Of a stretch of DNA of 64,000 bases, positions 54,984 to 63,351 are shown piece by piece; the stretch's first letter is position 1, and each line of letters starts with the position of its first letter. Source of the stretch: Flavobacteriaceae bacterium (lineage in GTDB: Bacteria; Bacteroidota; Bacteroidia; Flavobacteriales; Flavobacteriaceae); assembly GCA_013373385.1 (NCBI GenBank), contig JABXHX010000010.1, positions 62,001-126,000 of the forward strand. The letters are read 5' to 3'. The notes under the pieces were generated by a model. That model had not been told where the DNA came from. It was given only the letters and a program-made list of their open reading frames with translations, and ran no database searches. The position numbers were made by a program, and so were the translations under genes.

Positions 54984-55370
54984 ATGAAAAAAAGAGTAAC
55001 TGGAATTGGTGGGTTGTTTTTTAAAACAGAAGATCCAAAAGCTACAAAAGATTGGTATAAAAATCATTTAGGTTTTAATACGGATGATTGGGGTTATACT
55101 TTTTGGTGGAAAGATGAAAAAGGAAACAAATGTTCTACACAATGGAGTCCATTTGACAAAGACACAAAATACTTCCAGCCTTCAAAAAAAGACTTTATGT
55201 TTAATTATAGAGTTGAAAATTTAGTTGAATTGTTAGAGGAATTAAAAAAAGAAGGCGTAATCGTAATTGATACGATTGAAGAGTATGAGTATGGTAAGTT
55301 TGGCTGGATTGTAGATTTAGATGGAAATAAAATTGAGCTTTGGGAACCAAAAGACGCAACTTTTTTATAA
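54984..55370 (+). CDS. VOC-family (glyoxalase-like) protein
   Basis: A 128-residue protein with a single vicinal-oxygen-chelate domain: GLFFKTEDPKATKDWYKNHL at the start, GWIVDLDGNKIELWEP at the end with the conserved Glu. The usual first metal His is not obvious, so enzymatic function is not sure. Likely co-transcribed with the DUF4199 gene (4 bp) and with the TM2 gene (27 bp downstream). Confidence 0.8.
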   Translation: MKKRVTGIGGLFFKTEDPKATKDWYKNHLGFNTDDWGYTFWWKDEKGNKCSTQWSPFDKDTKYFQPSKKDFMFNYRVENLVELLEELKKEGVIVIDTIEEYEYGKFGWIVDLDGNKIELWEPKDATFL

Positions 55371-55397
55371 ATTTATACCTCATCTAAAAAACATCTT

Positions 55398-55703
55398 ATG
55401 CAAGTAGTAGACGAAAACGGAAATACAGTACCACAACAAAGTAGTAAAAGAATAGCTGCTGGAATCTTAGCAATTTTACTGGGTCAATTTGGAATTCATA
55501 AATTTGTTTTAGGATATACAAATGAGGGTATAATTTTATTAGGACTTACATTAATTTCTTATGTTCTAATGTGTGTAGTAATCGGAGCATTTCTTGTTTT
55601 TATTCCAGCAATTATTGGGGTAATTGAAGGAATTATTTATTTAACTAAATCAGACGAAGAGTTTGTATATATATATCAAACCAATAAAAAAGCTTGGTTC
55701 TAA
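55398..55703 (+). CDS. TM2-domain membrane protein
   Basis: A 101-residue protein with two membrane helices of the TM2 type and its loop motif GQFGIHKFVLGYTNEGIILL. Function unknown. Confidence 0.82.
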   Translation: MQVVDENGNTVPQQSSKRIAAGILAILLGQFGIHKFVLGYTNEGIILLGLTLISYVLMCVVIGAFLVFIPAIIGVIEGIIYLTKSDEEFVYIYQTNKKAWF

Positions 55704-55753
55704 CTTATTAAAAACTCATTTTTTTACAAATGGGTTTTTTATTTCAATTATTA

Positions 55754-55769
55754 ATCGTAATATTGCAAT
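55754..55769 (+). promoter_or_regulatory. ArsR operator upstream of arsR
   Basis: ATCGTAATATTGCAAT, an imperfect palindrome (6 of 8 pairs), 13 bp before the arsR ATG at 55783. A nearly identical site precedes the next gene (56125-56140). Confidence 0.65.
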
Positions 55770-55782
55770 ATATAATTTAACT

Positions 55783-56106
55783 ATGGGTTTAACTAAATCA
55801 CAAATTTTCAGTCCAGAGCAGAACGAATTGGCTGCTTTTGCCAAAGTACTAGGTCACCCAGCAAGAGTTGCTATTTTAGAATATATTACAAAGCAACAAA
55901 GTTGCATTTGCAATGATTTAGTAGAAGAAATTGGTTTAGCTCAAGCCACTATTTCACAACATTTAAGAGAATTAAAAAATATAGGCATTATTCATGGCAC
56001 TATAGAAGGAACAAGTGTTTGTTATTGTATTAACCCAGAAAAGTGGTTAGAAATGCAGCAAAAACTTGTGATGCTATTTTCTAATATTAACAAAAGTTGT
56101 TGCTAA
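55783..56106 (+). CDS. arsR: ArsR-family arsenite/metal-responsive repressor
   Basis: A 107-residue winged-helix repressor. LGHPARVAILEYI marks the first helices; Cys41-Ile-Cys43 in SCICNDLV is the ArsR-type metal-binding motif at the start of the recognition region; further cysteines at 80, 82, 106 and 107. The longer frame from 55663 overlaps the TM2 gene; the ATG at 55783 fits the family start and the operator just before it. Confidence 0.88.
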   Translation: MGLTKSQIFSPEQNELAAFAKVLGHPARVAILEYITKQQSCICNDLVEEIGLAQATISQHLRELKNIGIIHGTIEGTSVCYCINPEKWLEMQQKLVMLFSNINKSCC

Positions 56107-56124
56107 AAAAATTTAACATTATTA

Positions 56125-56140
56125 ATCGCAATATTACAAT
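56125..56140 (+). promoter_or_regulatory. Second ArsR operator, upstream of the DUF6428 gene
   Basis: ATCGCAATATTACAAT, matching the first site in 14 of 16 bases. It ends 2 bp before the DUF6428 start codon, so a bound repressor would block both transcription and the path of the polymerase. Confidence 0.65.
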
Positions 56141-56142
56141 AA

Positions 56143-56625
56143 ATGAAAACAAAAGAATTTTTAGACCTTATTAAAAATCACTTAGACAAACAGTTGGTTT
56201 TTGAGTATGCTCCTACAAAATGGGTAGGTGCGAATTACCATATTACAGAGGTAAAAAACACAACAATAGATTCGGTTGATTGTGGAGGAAAATCTGACGC
56301 ATGGCAAGAAACAGTAGTACAATTATGGGAAAGTCCTATTGAAATAGGAAAACGCACCTATATGAAAACTAAAAAAGCGTTAGCTATTTTTAAAAGAGTT
56401 GATGGTATTAAACCATTATTATTAGATACTGAAATTAAGTTTGAATATGGAAATAAAGAGTTTCATGCCGCTCAACTAAAAGTAAATTCATTTGATACAG
56501 ATGAGAAATATTTAATTTTTAAATTACACACTTATAAAACAGCTTGTAAAGCAAAAAACGACCCCGTAAAAAAAGTGATAAAGCAAGTAACAGAATGTTG
56601 CAGTCCTGCTGTGGGTTGTTGCTAA
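56143..56625 (+). CDS. DUF6428 family protein, arsenic-operon associated
   Basis: A 160-residue cytoplasmic protein that resembles DUF6428 proteins found, from memory, in Bacteroidota arsenic clusters. It ends with a cysteine cluster (ECCSPAVGCC) that could bind a thiophilic metal such as arsenite. Preceded by an ArsR operator. No arsenate reductase or efflux gene follows; the next gene is convergent. Confidence 0.65.
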   Translation: MKTKEFLDLIKNHLDKQLVFEYAPTKWVGANYHITEVKNTTIDSVDCGGKSDAWQETVVQLWESPIEIGKRTYMKTKKALAIFKRVDGIKPLLLDTEIKFEYGNKEFHAAQLKVNSFDTDEKYLIFKLHTYKTACKAKNDPVKKVIKQVTECCSPAVGCC

Positions 56626-56626
56626 T

Positions 56627-56657
56627 AAAAAAGCCAAACTTTAAGTTTGGCTTTTTT
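56627..56657. terminator. Bidirectional terminator overlapping the end of the acyltransferase gene
   Basis: AGCCAAACT (56632-56640) pairs with AGTTTGGCT (56644-56652), 3-base loop, with A6 and T6 on the flanks. It ends the DUF6428 gene and the convergent acyltransferase gene; the loop is the acyltransferase stop codon, and one arm codes its last residues. Confidence 0.88.
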
Positions 56658-58476
56658 CTGTTTTATTGTTTTGTTCTTGAAGCTCTGTAGCTTTTCTTTC
56701 TAACTCCGCCTGAAATTCTTCCATTACAGGTTTTACAGTACTATCAGGTAAATCAGATACTCTTATATACATTAACCCATCCACTGCGTTATTAAATTTT
56801 GGATCAACATTAAATGCCACTAATCTTGCATTCTGTTTTACATATTTCTTTATCAATACAGGAATTCTTAATGCTCCTGGTTCAATTTCATCAATAATTT
56901 TATCAAACTTTTGCATATCAGCTTTAGATGCATCAAAAACAAAATCTTTATCGTCACCCTTTAACTTTACTTTAAATTCTTTTTTAGGGTAAATATATTG
57001 CGCAATGTATGGATCGTAATAATGAGATTTCATAAACTCAATCATCAGTGATTTAGAAAAATCAGAAAACTGATTGCTAATACTAACGCCGCCCATTAAA
57101 TATTTATGCTCAGGATGTCTAAGGGTAACATGTACAATTCCTTTCCACAACAAAAATAAAGGCATTGGTTTTTGCTGATATTCTTTAATGATAAATGCCC
57201 TTCCCATTTCAATGGTATTCTCTAGCATAGAATACAACTCAGGTTCAAAGCGAAAAAGTGTATGGATATAAAAACCCGAAATTCCGTATTTTTTATAGAT
57301 TTCTTTTCCTAAACCCATTCTATATGCACCCACCAACATCTCAGATTCTCTATCCCAAAGAATTAAATGATGGTAGTATTTATCAAACTTATCTAAGTCT
57401 ATAGATTTATTAGTTCCTTCGCCTACATCTCTAAAGGTAATCTCTCTTAACCTACCTATTTCTTGTAATAAATTTGGTATGTCTTTTGCCCTTGCAAAAA
57501 AGACCTCGTAATTTTTACTTTCTAAAAGCCTATGGTCATTTTCTCTTAGTTTTTCAATCTCTTTTATAAAATATTTAATATTCTTTTGAGAGATAATTTT
57601 CTTAGGGGGTTTTTGTATTTTTAAATTTTGAGCAGATAATATTTTTTGTCCTTTTTTTTCAAAAGGGTTTGCCAACATATAGGTTTTCTTTCTGATAAAC
57701 TCATAAAAAGAAGAAATATCTTTATACTCATCTTGGTCTTTTACAGAAATTGGCTTTCCTATTCTTACCTTAATTACCCTGTGCTTTTGCGAAAGCAATT
57801 CTGATGGTAATTTGGCCGTTCTAAACGTATCGCTAATCTTAGACAACACATAAAACATTCTGCTGTTTTTTGCGTGAAAATAAATAGGAATTACTGGTAC
57901 TTGTGCCTTTTTTATCAAACGAACTGCGCCTTGTTCCCAAGGCTTGTCAACCATTAATTTACCATCTCTATAGGTAGAAACCTCTCCTGCTGGAAAAATT
58001 CCTAATGGATTGCCTTCTTTTAAATGCGATAATGCACTTTTAATCCCCGCCACACTAGATTTGGCATCTTTGTGTGTTTCAAACGGATTTACCGGCATTA
58101 CATATGGCTTTAATGGCTCAATTCTATGCAGTAAAAAATTAGCAATTATTTTATAATCAGAACGCTGTTCTATCAATAGTTTTAACAATAAAATTCCGTC
58201 TATACCTCCTAACGGATGATTAGAAACAGTAATAAAGGAGCCTTCTTTCGGGATTCTTTTTAAATCTTCTTCAGGAATTTCAAACTCAATTTGAAATTCT
58301 TTTAAAATGCCATTTAAAAAATCTAAATCTTTTTTATGCTTGTGGTTATTGTATATTTTATTGATTGTTGAAATACTTAGTATTTTCATCAATATCCAAC
58401 CAATAAACGTTCCTAAAAACCCATATTTAGAAACCCCTAATACATTTGCAATTTCTTTAGATGTAACTAAACTCAT
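56641..58476 (-). CDS. olsF: Bifunctional acyltransferase, OlsF-like (ornithine or other aminolipid synthesis)
   Basis: A 611-residue protein. The N-terminal half is a PlsC-type O-acyltransferase with NHPLGGID (86-93) and FPAGEVS (161-167); the C-terminal half (about residues 310-530) is a GNAT/OlsB-like N-acyltransferase with AYRMGLGKEI and the Tyr/Gly-rich YLMGGVS block. The two-domain order matches OlsF, which in Serratia and Flavobacterium johnsoniae makes ornithine lipids (N- then O-acylation). The substrate could instead be glycine or another amine. Between His and Asp of the PlsC motif are five residues, one more than canonical HX4D, common in this branch. Confidence 0.78.
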   Translation of the reverse strand: MSLVTSKEIANVLGVSKYGFLGTFIGWILMKILSISTINKIYNNHKHKKDLDFLNGILKEFQIEFEIPEEDLKRIPKEGSFITVSNHPLGGIDGILLLKLLIEQRSDYKIIANFLLHRIEPLKPYVMPVNPFETHKDAKSSVAGIKSALSHLKEGNPLGIFPAGEVSTYRDGKLMVDKPWEQGAVRLIKKAQVPVIPIYFHAKNSRMFYVLSKISDTFRTAKLPSELLSQKHRVIKVRIGKPISVKDQDEYKDISSFYEFIRKKTYMLANPFEKKGQKILSAQNLKIQKPPKKIISQKNIKYFIKEIEKLRENDHRLLESKNYEVFFARAKDIPNLLQEIGRLREITFRDVGEGTNKSIDLDKFDKYYHHLILWDRESEMLVGAYRMGLGKEIYKKYGISGFYIHTLFRFEPELYSMLENTIEMGRAFIIKEYQQKPMPLFLLWKGIVHVTLRHPEHKYLMGGVSISNQFSDFSKSLMIEFMKSHYYDPYIAQYIYPKKEFKVKLKGDDKDFVFDASKADMQKFDKIIDEIEPGALRIPVLIKKYVKQNARLVAFNVDPKFNNAVDGLMYIRVSDLPDSTVKPVMEEFQAELERKATELQEQNNKTEKSQT

Positions 58477-58498
58477 TCATTAAAAATTGACATAAATA

Positions 58499-58529
58499 CA
58501 AACTTACTGTAAAAATGTTAGTTGGCAAA
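58499..58529 (-). promoter_or_regulatory. Promoter of olsF
   Basis: On the minus strand TTTG (58526-58529), exactly 19-bp spacer, TAAGTTTG (58499-58506): full match to the Bacteroidota consensus, about 22 bp before the olsF start. Confidence 0.75.
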
Positions 58530-59777
58530 TTATTTTTCATCAATAACTAACTGTACTGTCTCTCGGCTAATTTGCTTGAGCAACAACTTACCTTTTAACT
58601 CTATTTGTTCTATTGCTTTTTTATCAAAATGCCTTACAGTATACAACGTTACGTTGGTATTGTATTTAATTTTGTATTTGGTATGCAATTCATCGTAAAA
58701 CTGATTAAAATTAAAAAAGTTATCTTCTAAACATACCGAAAAACTAATGGCAGAATTTTGTATTAGGTTTACTTTTAGCTTATCTAAATGCAATTGCTTA
58801 AAAATTGCACTCAAATTTTCTTCTACCATAAACGAAAAATCTTTGGTAGAAATAGACACTAAAATCTGATTCTTTTTTACAATAAAGCAACTGGTTTTTG
58901 GGTGTAAATCTACCCCTTTACTCACTTTAGTTCCTTTACTTTTTAGATTGATAAACGAACGCACATACAGCGGAATTTTTTTATTTTCTAAGGGTTTTAT
59001 AGTTTTTGGGTGAATGACTGATGCCCCATAAAAAGCCATTTCTATTGCTTCTTGATAGGATATTTGTTCAAGTAAAACAGTGGCATCAAATACTCTTGGG
59101 TCTGCATTTAAAACGCCATCAACATCTTTCCATATGGTTACACTTTCCGCTTGTAAACAATAGGCTAAAATTCCAGCAGAGTAATCAGAGCCTTCTCTAC
59201 CTAAAGTTGTCGTCGTATTGTTTTTGGAGCTAGCAATAAAACCTTGCGTTAGATATAAAGCTGCAGTTAACTTTTCACAATTCTGCTGTGTAGCTTCCCA
59301 ATTAACTGTGGCGTTTCTATGATTCTCGTCTGTTTTTATAATTGTTCTAATATCTAACCATGTTGCATTTATTTTTTGCTCGTTTAGATAATGACTTACA
59401 ATTTTAGTGGACAATAACTCGCCATAAGACACTACTTGATCGTAGATATAATTGTAGTTTACAGCAGTATTGTTAATTAAAAATCCTTGTAATTGCCCCA
59501 ATAATCTATTTGTTTCTTGATAAATAGCATGCTCTTTTTCAAACAATTCATCTATAATAGCAAAATGAAATGTTTCAATATACTGAAGCGCTTCTTTTAA
59601 CTTTTCTTTTTCGTACAGATAACTATACACAACCTTTTCTAGTGCATTTGTTATTTTGCCCATAGCAGAAACAACAATCAATGTATTTTCTACACCTTCG
59701 TATTGTAATACGTTGACAACATTTTTTACTCCATTAGCATCTTTTACAGATGCGCCACCAAATTTAAATACTCTCAT
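58530..59777 (-). CDS. Aspartate kinase
   Basis: First step of Lys/Met/Thr and diaminopimelate synthesis: phosphorylates aspartate. 415 residues, with KFGGASV at the N-terminus, the substrate motif TTTLGREGSDYSAGILA and VWKDVDGVLNADPR. The C-terminal 120 residues form the regulatory ACT region (VSISTKDFSFMVEENLSAIF), in line with feedback control. Overlaps the GNAT gene start/stop by one base (ATGA-like junction). Confidence 0.92.
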   Translation of the reverse strand: MRVFKFGGASVKDANGVKNVVNVLQYEGVENTLIVVSAMGKITNALEKVVYSYLYEKEKLKEALQYIETFHFAIIDELFEKEHAIYQETNRLLGQLQGFLINNTAVNYNYIYDQVVSYGELLSTKIVSHYLNEQKINATWLDIRTIIKTDENHRNATVNWEATQQNCEKLTAALYLTQGFIASSKNNTTTTLGREGSDYSAGILAYCLQAESVTIWKDVDGVLNADPRVFDATVLLEQISYQEAIEMAFYGASVIHPKTIKPLENKKIPLYVRSFINLKSKGTKVSKGVDLHPKTSCFIVKKNQILVSISTKDFSFMVEENLSAIFKQLHLDKLKVNLIQNSAISFSVCLEDNFFNFNQFYDELHTKYKIKYNTNVTLYTVRHFDKKAIEQIELKGKLLLKQISRETVQLVIDEK

Positions 59778-60256
59778 TAATTGCCTTCAATAAAATTTTT
59801 TAATGCTTTTTCTCTCATATGTACAACTTGCCAATCATCTAAAATAGTCGCTCCTGTACTTTTATAAAAATCTATCGCATTGGTATTCCAACTTAACACA
59901 TCCCAAACTACTCTTTTTGCACCCAAATTATAGGCAAATTGTAGCACAGCTTTGTACAAAGCTAAACCTACTCCTAAACCACGTTTTTCTTTGGTAACTA
60001 TTAAGTCTTCTAAATGAATAATGCGCCCTTTCCAAGTAGAGTATCTTTCATAAAACAACGCTGTTCCGATAATTGTTTTGTTTTCTTTTGCTACAAAGGT
60101 TTTAAATTTTGAATGCGAAGAAAATCCGTCTTTAATCAAATCTTCTTCGGTAATTTCTACTTCTTTTGGCAGCTTTTCAAATAAGGCAAGTTCTTTAATT
60201 AAGACTAAGACATCTTTCATGTCTTCTTTTTGACCTTCTCTAATGATAAAACTCAT
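59777..60256 (-). CDS. GNAT-family N-acetyltransferase
   Basis: A 159-residue enzyme with the acetyl-CoA motif [16 protein letters not shown] and a C-terminal block [20 protein letters not shown], like diamine acetyltransferases (SAT) and other small GNATs. The substrate cannot be told. Precedes aspartate kinase with one-base overlap; divergent from fbp. Confidence 0.85.
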   Translation of the reverse strand: MSFIIREGQKEDMKDVLVLIKELALFEKLPKEVEITEEDLIKDGFSSHSKFKTFVAKENKTIIGTALFYERYSTWKGRIIHLEDLIVTKEKRGLGVGLALYKAVLQFAYNLGAKRVVWDVLSWNTNAIDFYKSTGATILDDWQVVHMREKALKNFIEGN

Positions 60257-60318
60257 ATTTATTCTTTATATACAACAAATTTAAACGATATTTGTATACC
60301 AATTACATTTTATTTGTT

Positions 60319-61341
60319 ATGAGCAGCACACATATGACGCTCGGTGAATTTATCATCGACAAGCAAAAGCATTTTAAATATTCTTCAGGAGAACTTTCTC
60401 GACTTATCAATTCAATTCGTTTGGCTGCTAAAGCCGTAAACCATGAAATTAGAAAAGCAGGATTGGTAGATATTACAGGAGCAGCTGGTGATATAAATGT
60501 ACAGGGAGAGGCACAACAAAAATTAGATGTTTTAGCCAATGATTTGTTTAAACAAACCATAATTAACAGAGAAATTGTTTGCGGTATTGCTAGTGAAGAA
60601 GAAGACGATTATATTATTGTTGAAGGGAAAAACAAAGAGAACAATAATAAATACATTTTATTGATGGATCCTCTAGATGGGTCTTCTAATATCGATGTAA
60701 ATGTTTCTGTCGGAACCATTTTTTCTATTTATCGTAGAGTTTCTCCTTCTGGAACTCCTGTAACAAAAAAAGATTTTTTACAAAAAGGTAGCGAACAAGT
60801 TGCTGCTGGATATGTTGCTTACGGAACCTCTACTATGTTGGTTTTTACCACTGGAAATGGCGTTCATGGGTTTACATTAAATCCTGCAATTGGAACATTT
60901 TATTTATCGCATCCAAATATTCAGTTTCCATCAAACGGAAAAATTTATTCTATTAATGAGGGGAATTATGTCCATTTTCCTCAAGGTGTTAAAGACTTTT
61001 TAAAATACTGTCAAGAAGAAAAAGAAGACAGGCCTTACACGTCTCGTTACATTGGTTCTTTGGTTTCAGATTTTCATAGAAATATGATTAAAGGTGGTGT
61101 GTACATGTACCCAACAAGCACTATTGGCCCAAAAGGAAAATTACGCTTGCTATACGAGTGCAATCCTATGGCCTTTTTGGCTGAACAAGCTGGCGGAAAA
61201 GCCTCTGATGGATATCGTAGAATTATGGATATTCCTCCGACTGAGCTACACCAAAGAGTTCCTTTTTTCTGTGGAAGTAAAAGTTTAGTAGAAAAAGCAG
61301 AAGAATTTATGGCCAAATATCCAGAGGATGCAAACTATTAA
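60319..61341 (+). CDS. fbp: Fructose-1,6-bisphosphatase, class I
   Basis: A 340-residue gluconeogenic enzyme: fructose-1,6-bisphosphate to fructose-6-phosphate. The metal/phosphate motif [19 protein letters not shown], the ASEEEDD metal loop and the C-terminal [20 protein letters not shown] are class I hallmarks. The ATG at 60319 is preferred to 60292 because of the family N-terminus. Followed by a clear terminator. Confidence 0.95.
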   Translation: MSSTHMTLGEFIIDKQKHFKYSSGELSRLINSIRLAAKAVNHEIRKAGLVDITGAAGDINVQGEAQQKLDVLANDLFKQTIINREIVCGIASEEEDDYIIVEGKNKENNNKYILLMDPLDGSSNIDVNVSVGTIFSIYRRVSPSGTPVTKKDFLQKGSEQVAAGYVAYGTSTMLVFTTGNGVHGFTLNPAIGTFYLSHPNIQFPSNGKIYSINEGNYVHFPQGVKDFLKYCQEEKEDRPYTSRYIGSLVSDFHRNMIKGGVYMYPTSTIGPKGKLRLLYECNPMAFLAEQAGGKASDGYRRIMDIPPTELHQRVPFFCGSKSLVEKAEEFMAKYPEDANY

Positions 61342-61386
61342 CTTACTGTTGGTATAACTATTATTTATCCTGTTATAAATTATCTA

Positions 61387-61417
61387 TAAGGCAAACGGTT
61401 GTTTGCCTTATTTTTTT
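61387..61417 (+). terminator. Rho-independent terminator after fbp
   Basis: TAAGGCAAAC (61387-61396) pairs with GTTTGCCTTA (61401-61410), loop GGTT, then T7. Confidence 0.88.
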
Positions 61418-61473
61418 CAGTTACTTTTACCATTGAAAAAAAGAAATATTAATCATATAAAAATCAAACAATT

Positions 61474-62082
61474 ATGGCTTTTAAATTACCAGAATTAGGA
61501 TACGCATACGATGCGTTAGAACCACATATTGATGCAAGAACTATGGAAATACACCATAGCAAACACCATAACGGATATACAACAAAATTAAACGGTGCCA
61601 TTACAGGAACTGACTTAGCTGATAAATCTATCGAAGATATTTTAACAAATTTAGATATGAGCAATGCTGGTGTTAGAAATAATGGTGGTGGGTTTTACAA
61701 TCATTCATTGTTTTGGTCTGTAATGAATCCTGCAGATAAAGGAGAGTTATCGGGTGAATTAAAGGACGCTATTGAAGCTGAATTTGGTTCTGTTGATGCT
61801 TTTAAAGATGCTTTCTCTAATGCTGCAGCGACACAGTTCGGTTCTGGTTGGGCTTGGTTATGCGTACATAAAGGTGGTAAAGTAGAGGTGTGCTCAACAC
61901 CAAATCAAGACAACCCGTTAATGCCAGGAGTTACTTGTAGCGGAACACCTATTTTAGGATTAGATGTTTGGGAACACGCATACTACTTGAACTACCAAAA
62001 CCGTAGACCTGATTATATCAACGCTTTTTTTAATGTAATTAACTGGAATGAAGTTGCCAGAAGATATACAGCAGCTAAGTAA
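61474..62082 (+). CDS. sodA: Superoxide dismutase, Fe/Mn family (Mn-type features)
   Basis: Turns superoxide into oxygen and hydrogen peroxide. 202 residues; metal ligands His27, His78, Asp165 and His169. The outer-sphere glutamine is Gln146 (TPNQDNPLM), the placement typical of MnSOD rather than FeSOD, so manganese or a cambialistic use is likely. No signal peptide: cytoplasmic. Own promoter-like box TACTTTTA with TTG 20 bp upstream (61399-61429) and a terminator downstream. Confidence 0.94.
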   Translation: MAFKLPELGYAYDALEPHIDARTMEIHHSKHHNGYTTKLNGAITGTDLADKSIEDILTNLDMSNAGVRNNGGGFYNHSLFWSVMNPADKGELSGELKDAIEAEFGSVDAFKDAFSNAAATQFGSGWAWLCVHKGGKVEVCSTPNQDNPLMPGVTCSGTPILGLDVWEHAYYLNYQNRRPDYINAFFNVINWNEVARRYTAAK

Positions 62083-62104
62083 TTTATGTTAAGTATTATA
62101 ACGG

Positions 62105-62132
62105 AAAAGCACCTCAATTGAGGTGCTTTTTT
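62105..62132 (+). terminator. Rho-independent terminator after sod
   Basis: AAAAGCACCTCAA and TTGAGGTGCTTTT form a perfect 13-bp stem, with a T run at the end. It is just before the end of the convergent thioesterase gene (62138) and may serve it too. Confidence 0.88.
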
Positions 62133-62137
62133 AATAT

Positions 62138-62617
62138 CTATTTTTGAGGTCGTAAGCTTTTTAGCCTTTCTTCAAAGTTTGTTTCATCAATAGGTAATAT
62201 TACTTCTTTAAATAAGTTTATCAATTTTTCAGAGTGTTCTTCTGATTGTTGTTTTACTATATTAAAGTATGTGAAACTACTCCAAAGTATTGCCTTTAAT
62301 TTTGTTTTAGTGTTATTCCACATTCTAATTTCTACGCGCAACGTTTTCTCATTATATGCTATTAATTGAGAATCGATAGTTACTTCTTCCATTAAGTTTG
62401 CTGGCTTTAAATAAGCTATTTGATGAAAACTTACTACCCAGCTTTTACCTGTTGTTATAGCATGGTTGTAAATGTCTAAATCGTAATTTTCTATTAATTG
62501 ATCCTCTCTTGCATTGATTAAATAATTAAAATATGATGCATTATTTAAATGATTAAATGGATCACAATCTTGAAATCTAATTTTTGTTTTGCTTTCTAAA
62601 ATTTTTGGTAAACTCAT
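62138..62617 (-). CDS. Acyl-CoA thioesterase (hotdog fold)
   Basis: A 159-residue thioesterase of the 4-hydroxybenzoyl-CoA/YbgC-like group with the active-site loop RFQDCDPFNHLNNASYFNYL, Asp19 being the likely catalytic residue. It is followed on the promoter side by a TetR operator (62629-62646) and the TetR gene, so the repressor likely controls it. Confidence 0.85.
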   Translation of the reverse strand: MSLPKILESKTKIRFQDCDPFNHLNNASYFNYLINAREDQLIENYDLDIYNHAITTGKSWVVSFHQIAYLKPANLMEEVTIDSQLIAYNEKTLRVEIRMWNNTKTKLKAILWSSFTYFNIVKQQSEEHSEKLINLFKEVILPIDETNFEERLKSLRPQK

Positions 62618-62628
62618 AATTTGTATTT

Positions 62629-62646
62629 TTATACCGATTGGTATAT
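62629..62646. promoter_or_regulatory. TetR operator before the thioesterase gene
   Basis: TTATACCGATTGGTATAT, palindromic. It lies 12 bp upstream of the thioesterase ATG. The site upstream of tetR (63291-63308) is the reverse complement in 17 of 18 bases. Confidence 0.75.
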
Positions 62647-62663
62647 TTTTGATTAAAAAAATA

Positions 62664-63257
62664 TTATTGTTCTAGTTCATTTTCTATTATTTCTTTCATA
62701 TGTACTGACAAATCTTTCATATACTCTTTGTCATTCATAATATATGACATATACACTGCTCCTTCTATCATAGAGAAAAAACGCTTGGCATATAGTTCAC
62801 TATCAATTGCTTCTTTAATTTCATTTGCTTTCTTACACTCTTCAATTAACAAAGTAAATTGTTTTAAAATCCTTAAGTTATAAGACCTTACTTTACTTGT
62901 TATTAATGAATTTTGATTGTTAGAGTCTACACCAATATTTAAAATTGGGCAACCACCAAACTCCTTATTATATTCAAAATAATTCTTGTAAAAACTTGCT
63001 ACATTTTTTAATTGTTGCAAAGGAGTTCTTCCTCTTTTTACATGCCTATTTAAATCACTTAAAACTCTTCTGACTGAATACAAAAAAGCTTCTAATGCTA
63101 ATTGTTCTTTGTTTTGGAAATTACCATAAATTGCCCCTTTTGTTAATCCAGTAGCATTTGTAATCTTAGATAAACTCATAGCAGAATACCCATTTTTATT
63201 GAATATTGGAGCTACAGTTTGTACAATAAAAGCTTTTGTTTTTTCTGATTTGGACAT
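62664..63257 (-). CDS. TetR-family transcriptional repressor
   Basis: A 197-residue repressor: N-terminal HTH (about 8-55, with SLSKITNATGLTKGAIYGNF) and an all-helical ligand domain with a CGGCP-like spot (EFGGCPILNIGVDSNN). The ligand is unknown; acyl-CoA or aromatic compounds are plausible given the thioesterase next door. Flanked by two near-identical palindromes, so it likely represses itself and the thioesterase. Confidence 0.88.
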   Translation of the reverse strand: MSKSEKTKAFIVQTVAPIFNKNGYSAMSLSKITNATGLTKGAIYGNFQNKEQLALEAFLYSVRRVLSDLNRHVKRGRTPLQQLKNVASFYKNYFEYNKEFGGCPILNIGVDSNNQNSLITSKVRSYNLRILKQFTLLIEECKKANEIKEAIDSELYAKRFFSMIEGAVYMSYIMNDKEYMKDLSVHMKEIIENELEQ

Positions 63258-63290
63258 CTAAGTAACGTTTACTTATACAAATATATAAAA

Positions 63291-63308
63291 TTATACCAAT
63301 CGGTATAA
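63291..63308. promoter_or_regulatory. TetR operator upstream of the tetR gene
   Basis: TTATACCAATCGGTATAA, palindromic apart from the centre, 33 bp before the tetR start. Predicted autoregulatory site. Confidence 0.75.
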
Positions 63309-63315
63309 TTAATGT

Positions 63316-63347
63316 TAAAAAATAAGCAGATATAATATCTGCTTATT
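63316..63347 (-). terminator. Rho-independent terminator of purF
   Basis: AATAAGCAGATA (63321-63332) pairs with TATCTGCTTATT (63336-63347), 3-base loop; on the minus strand it is followed by a T run. Confidence 0.85.
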
Positions 63348-63351
63348 GTGT

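Noticed and set aside
55663..55782. Longer arsR frame
   Set aside because: Overlaps the TM2 gene and the ArsR operator; not part of the family.
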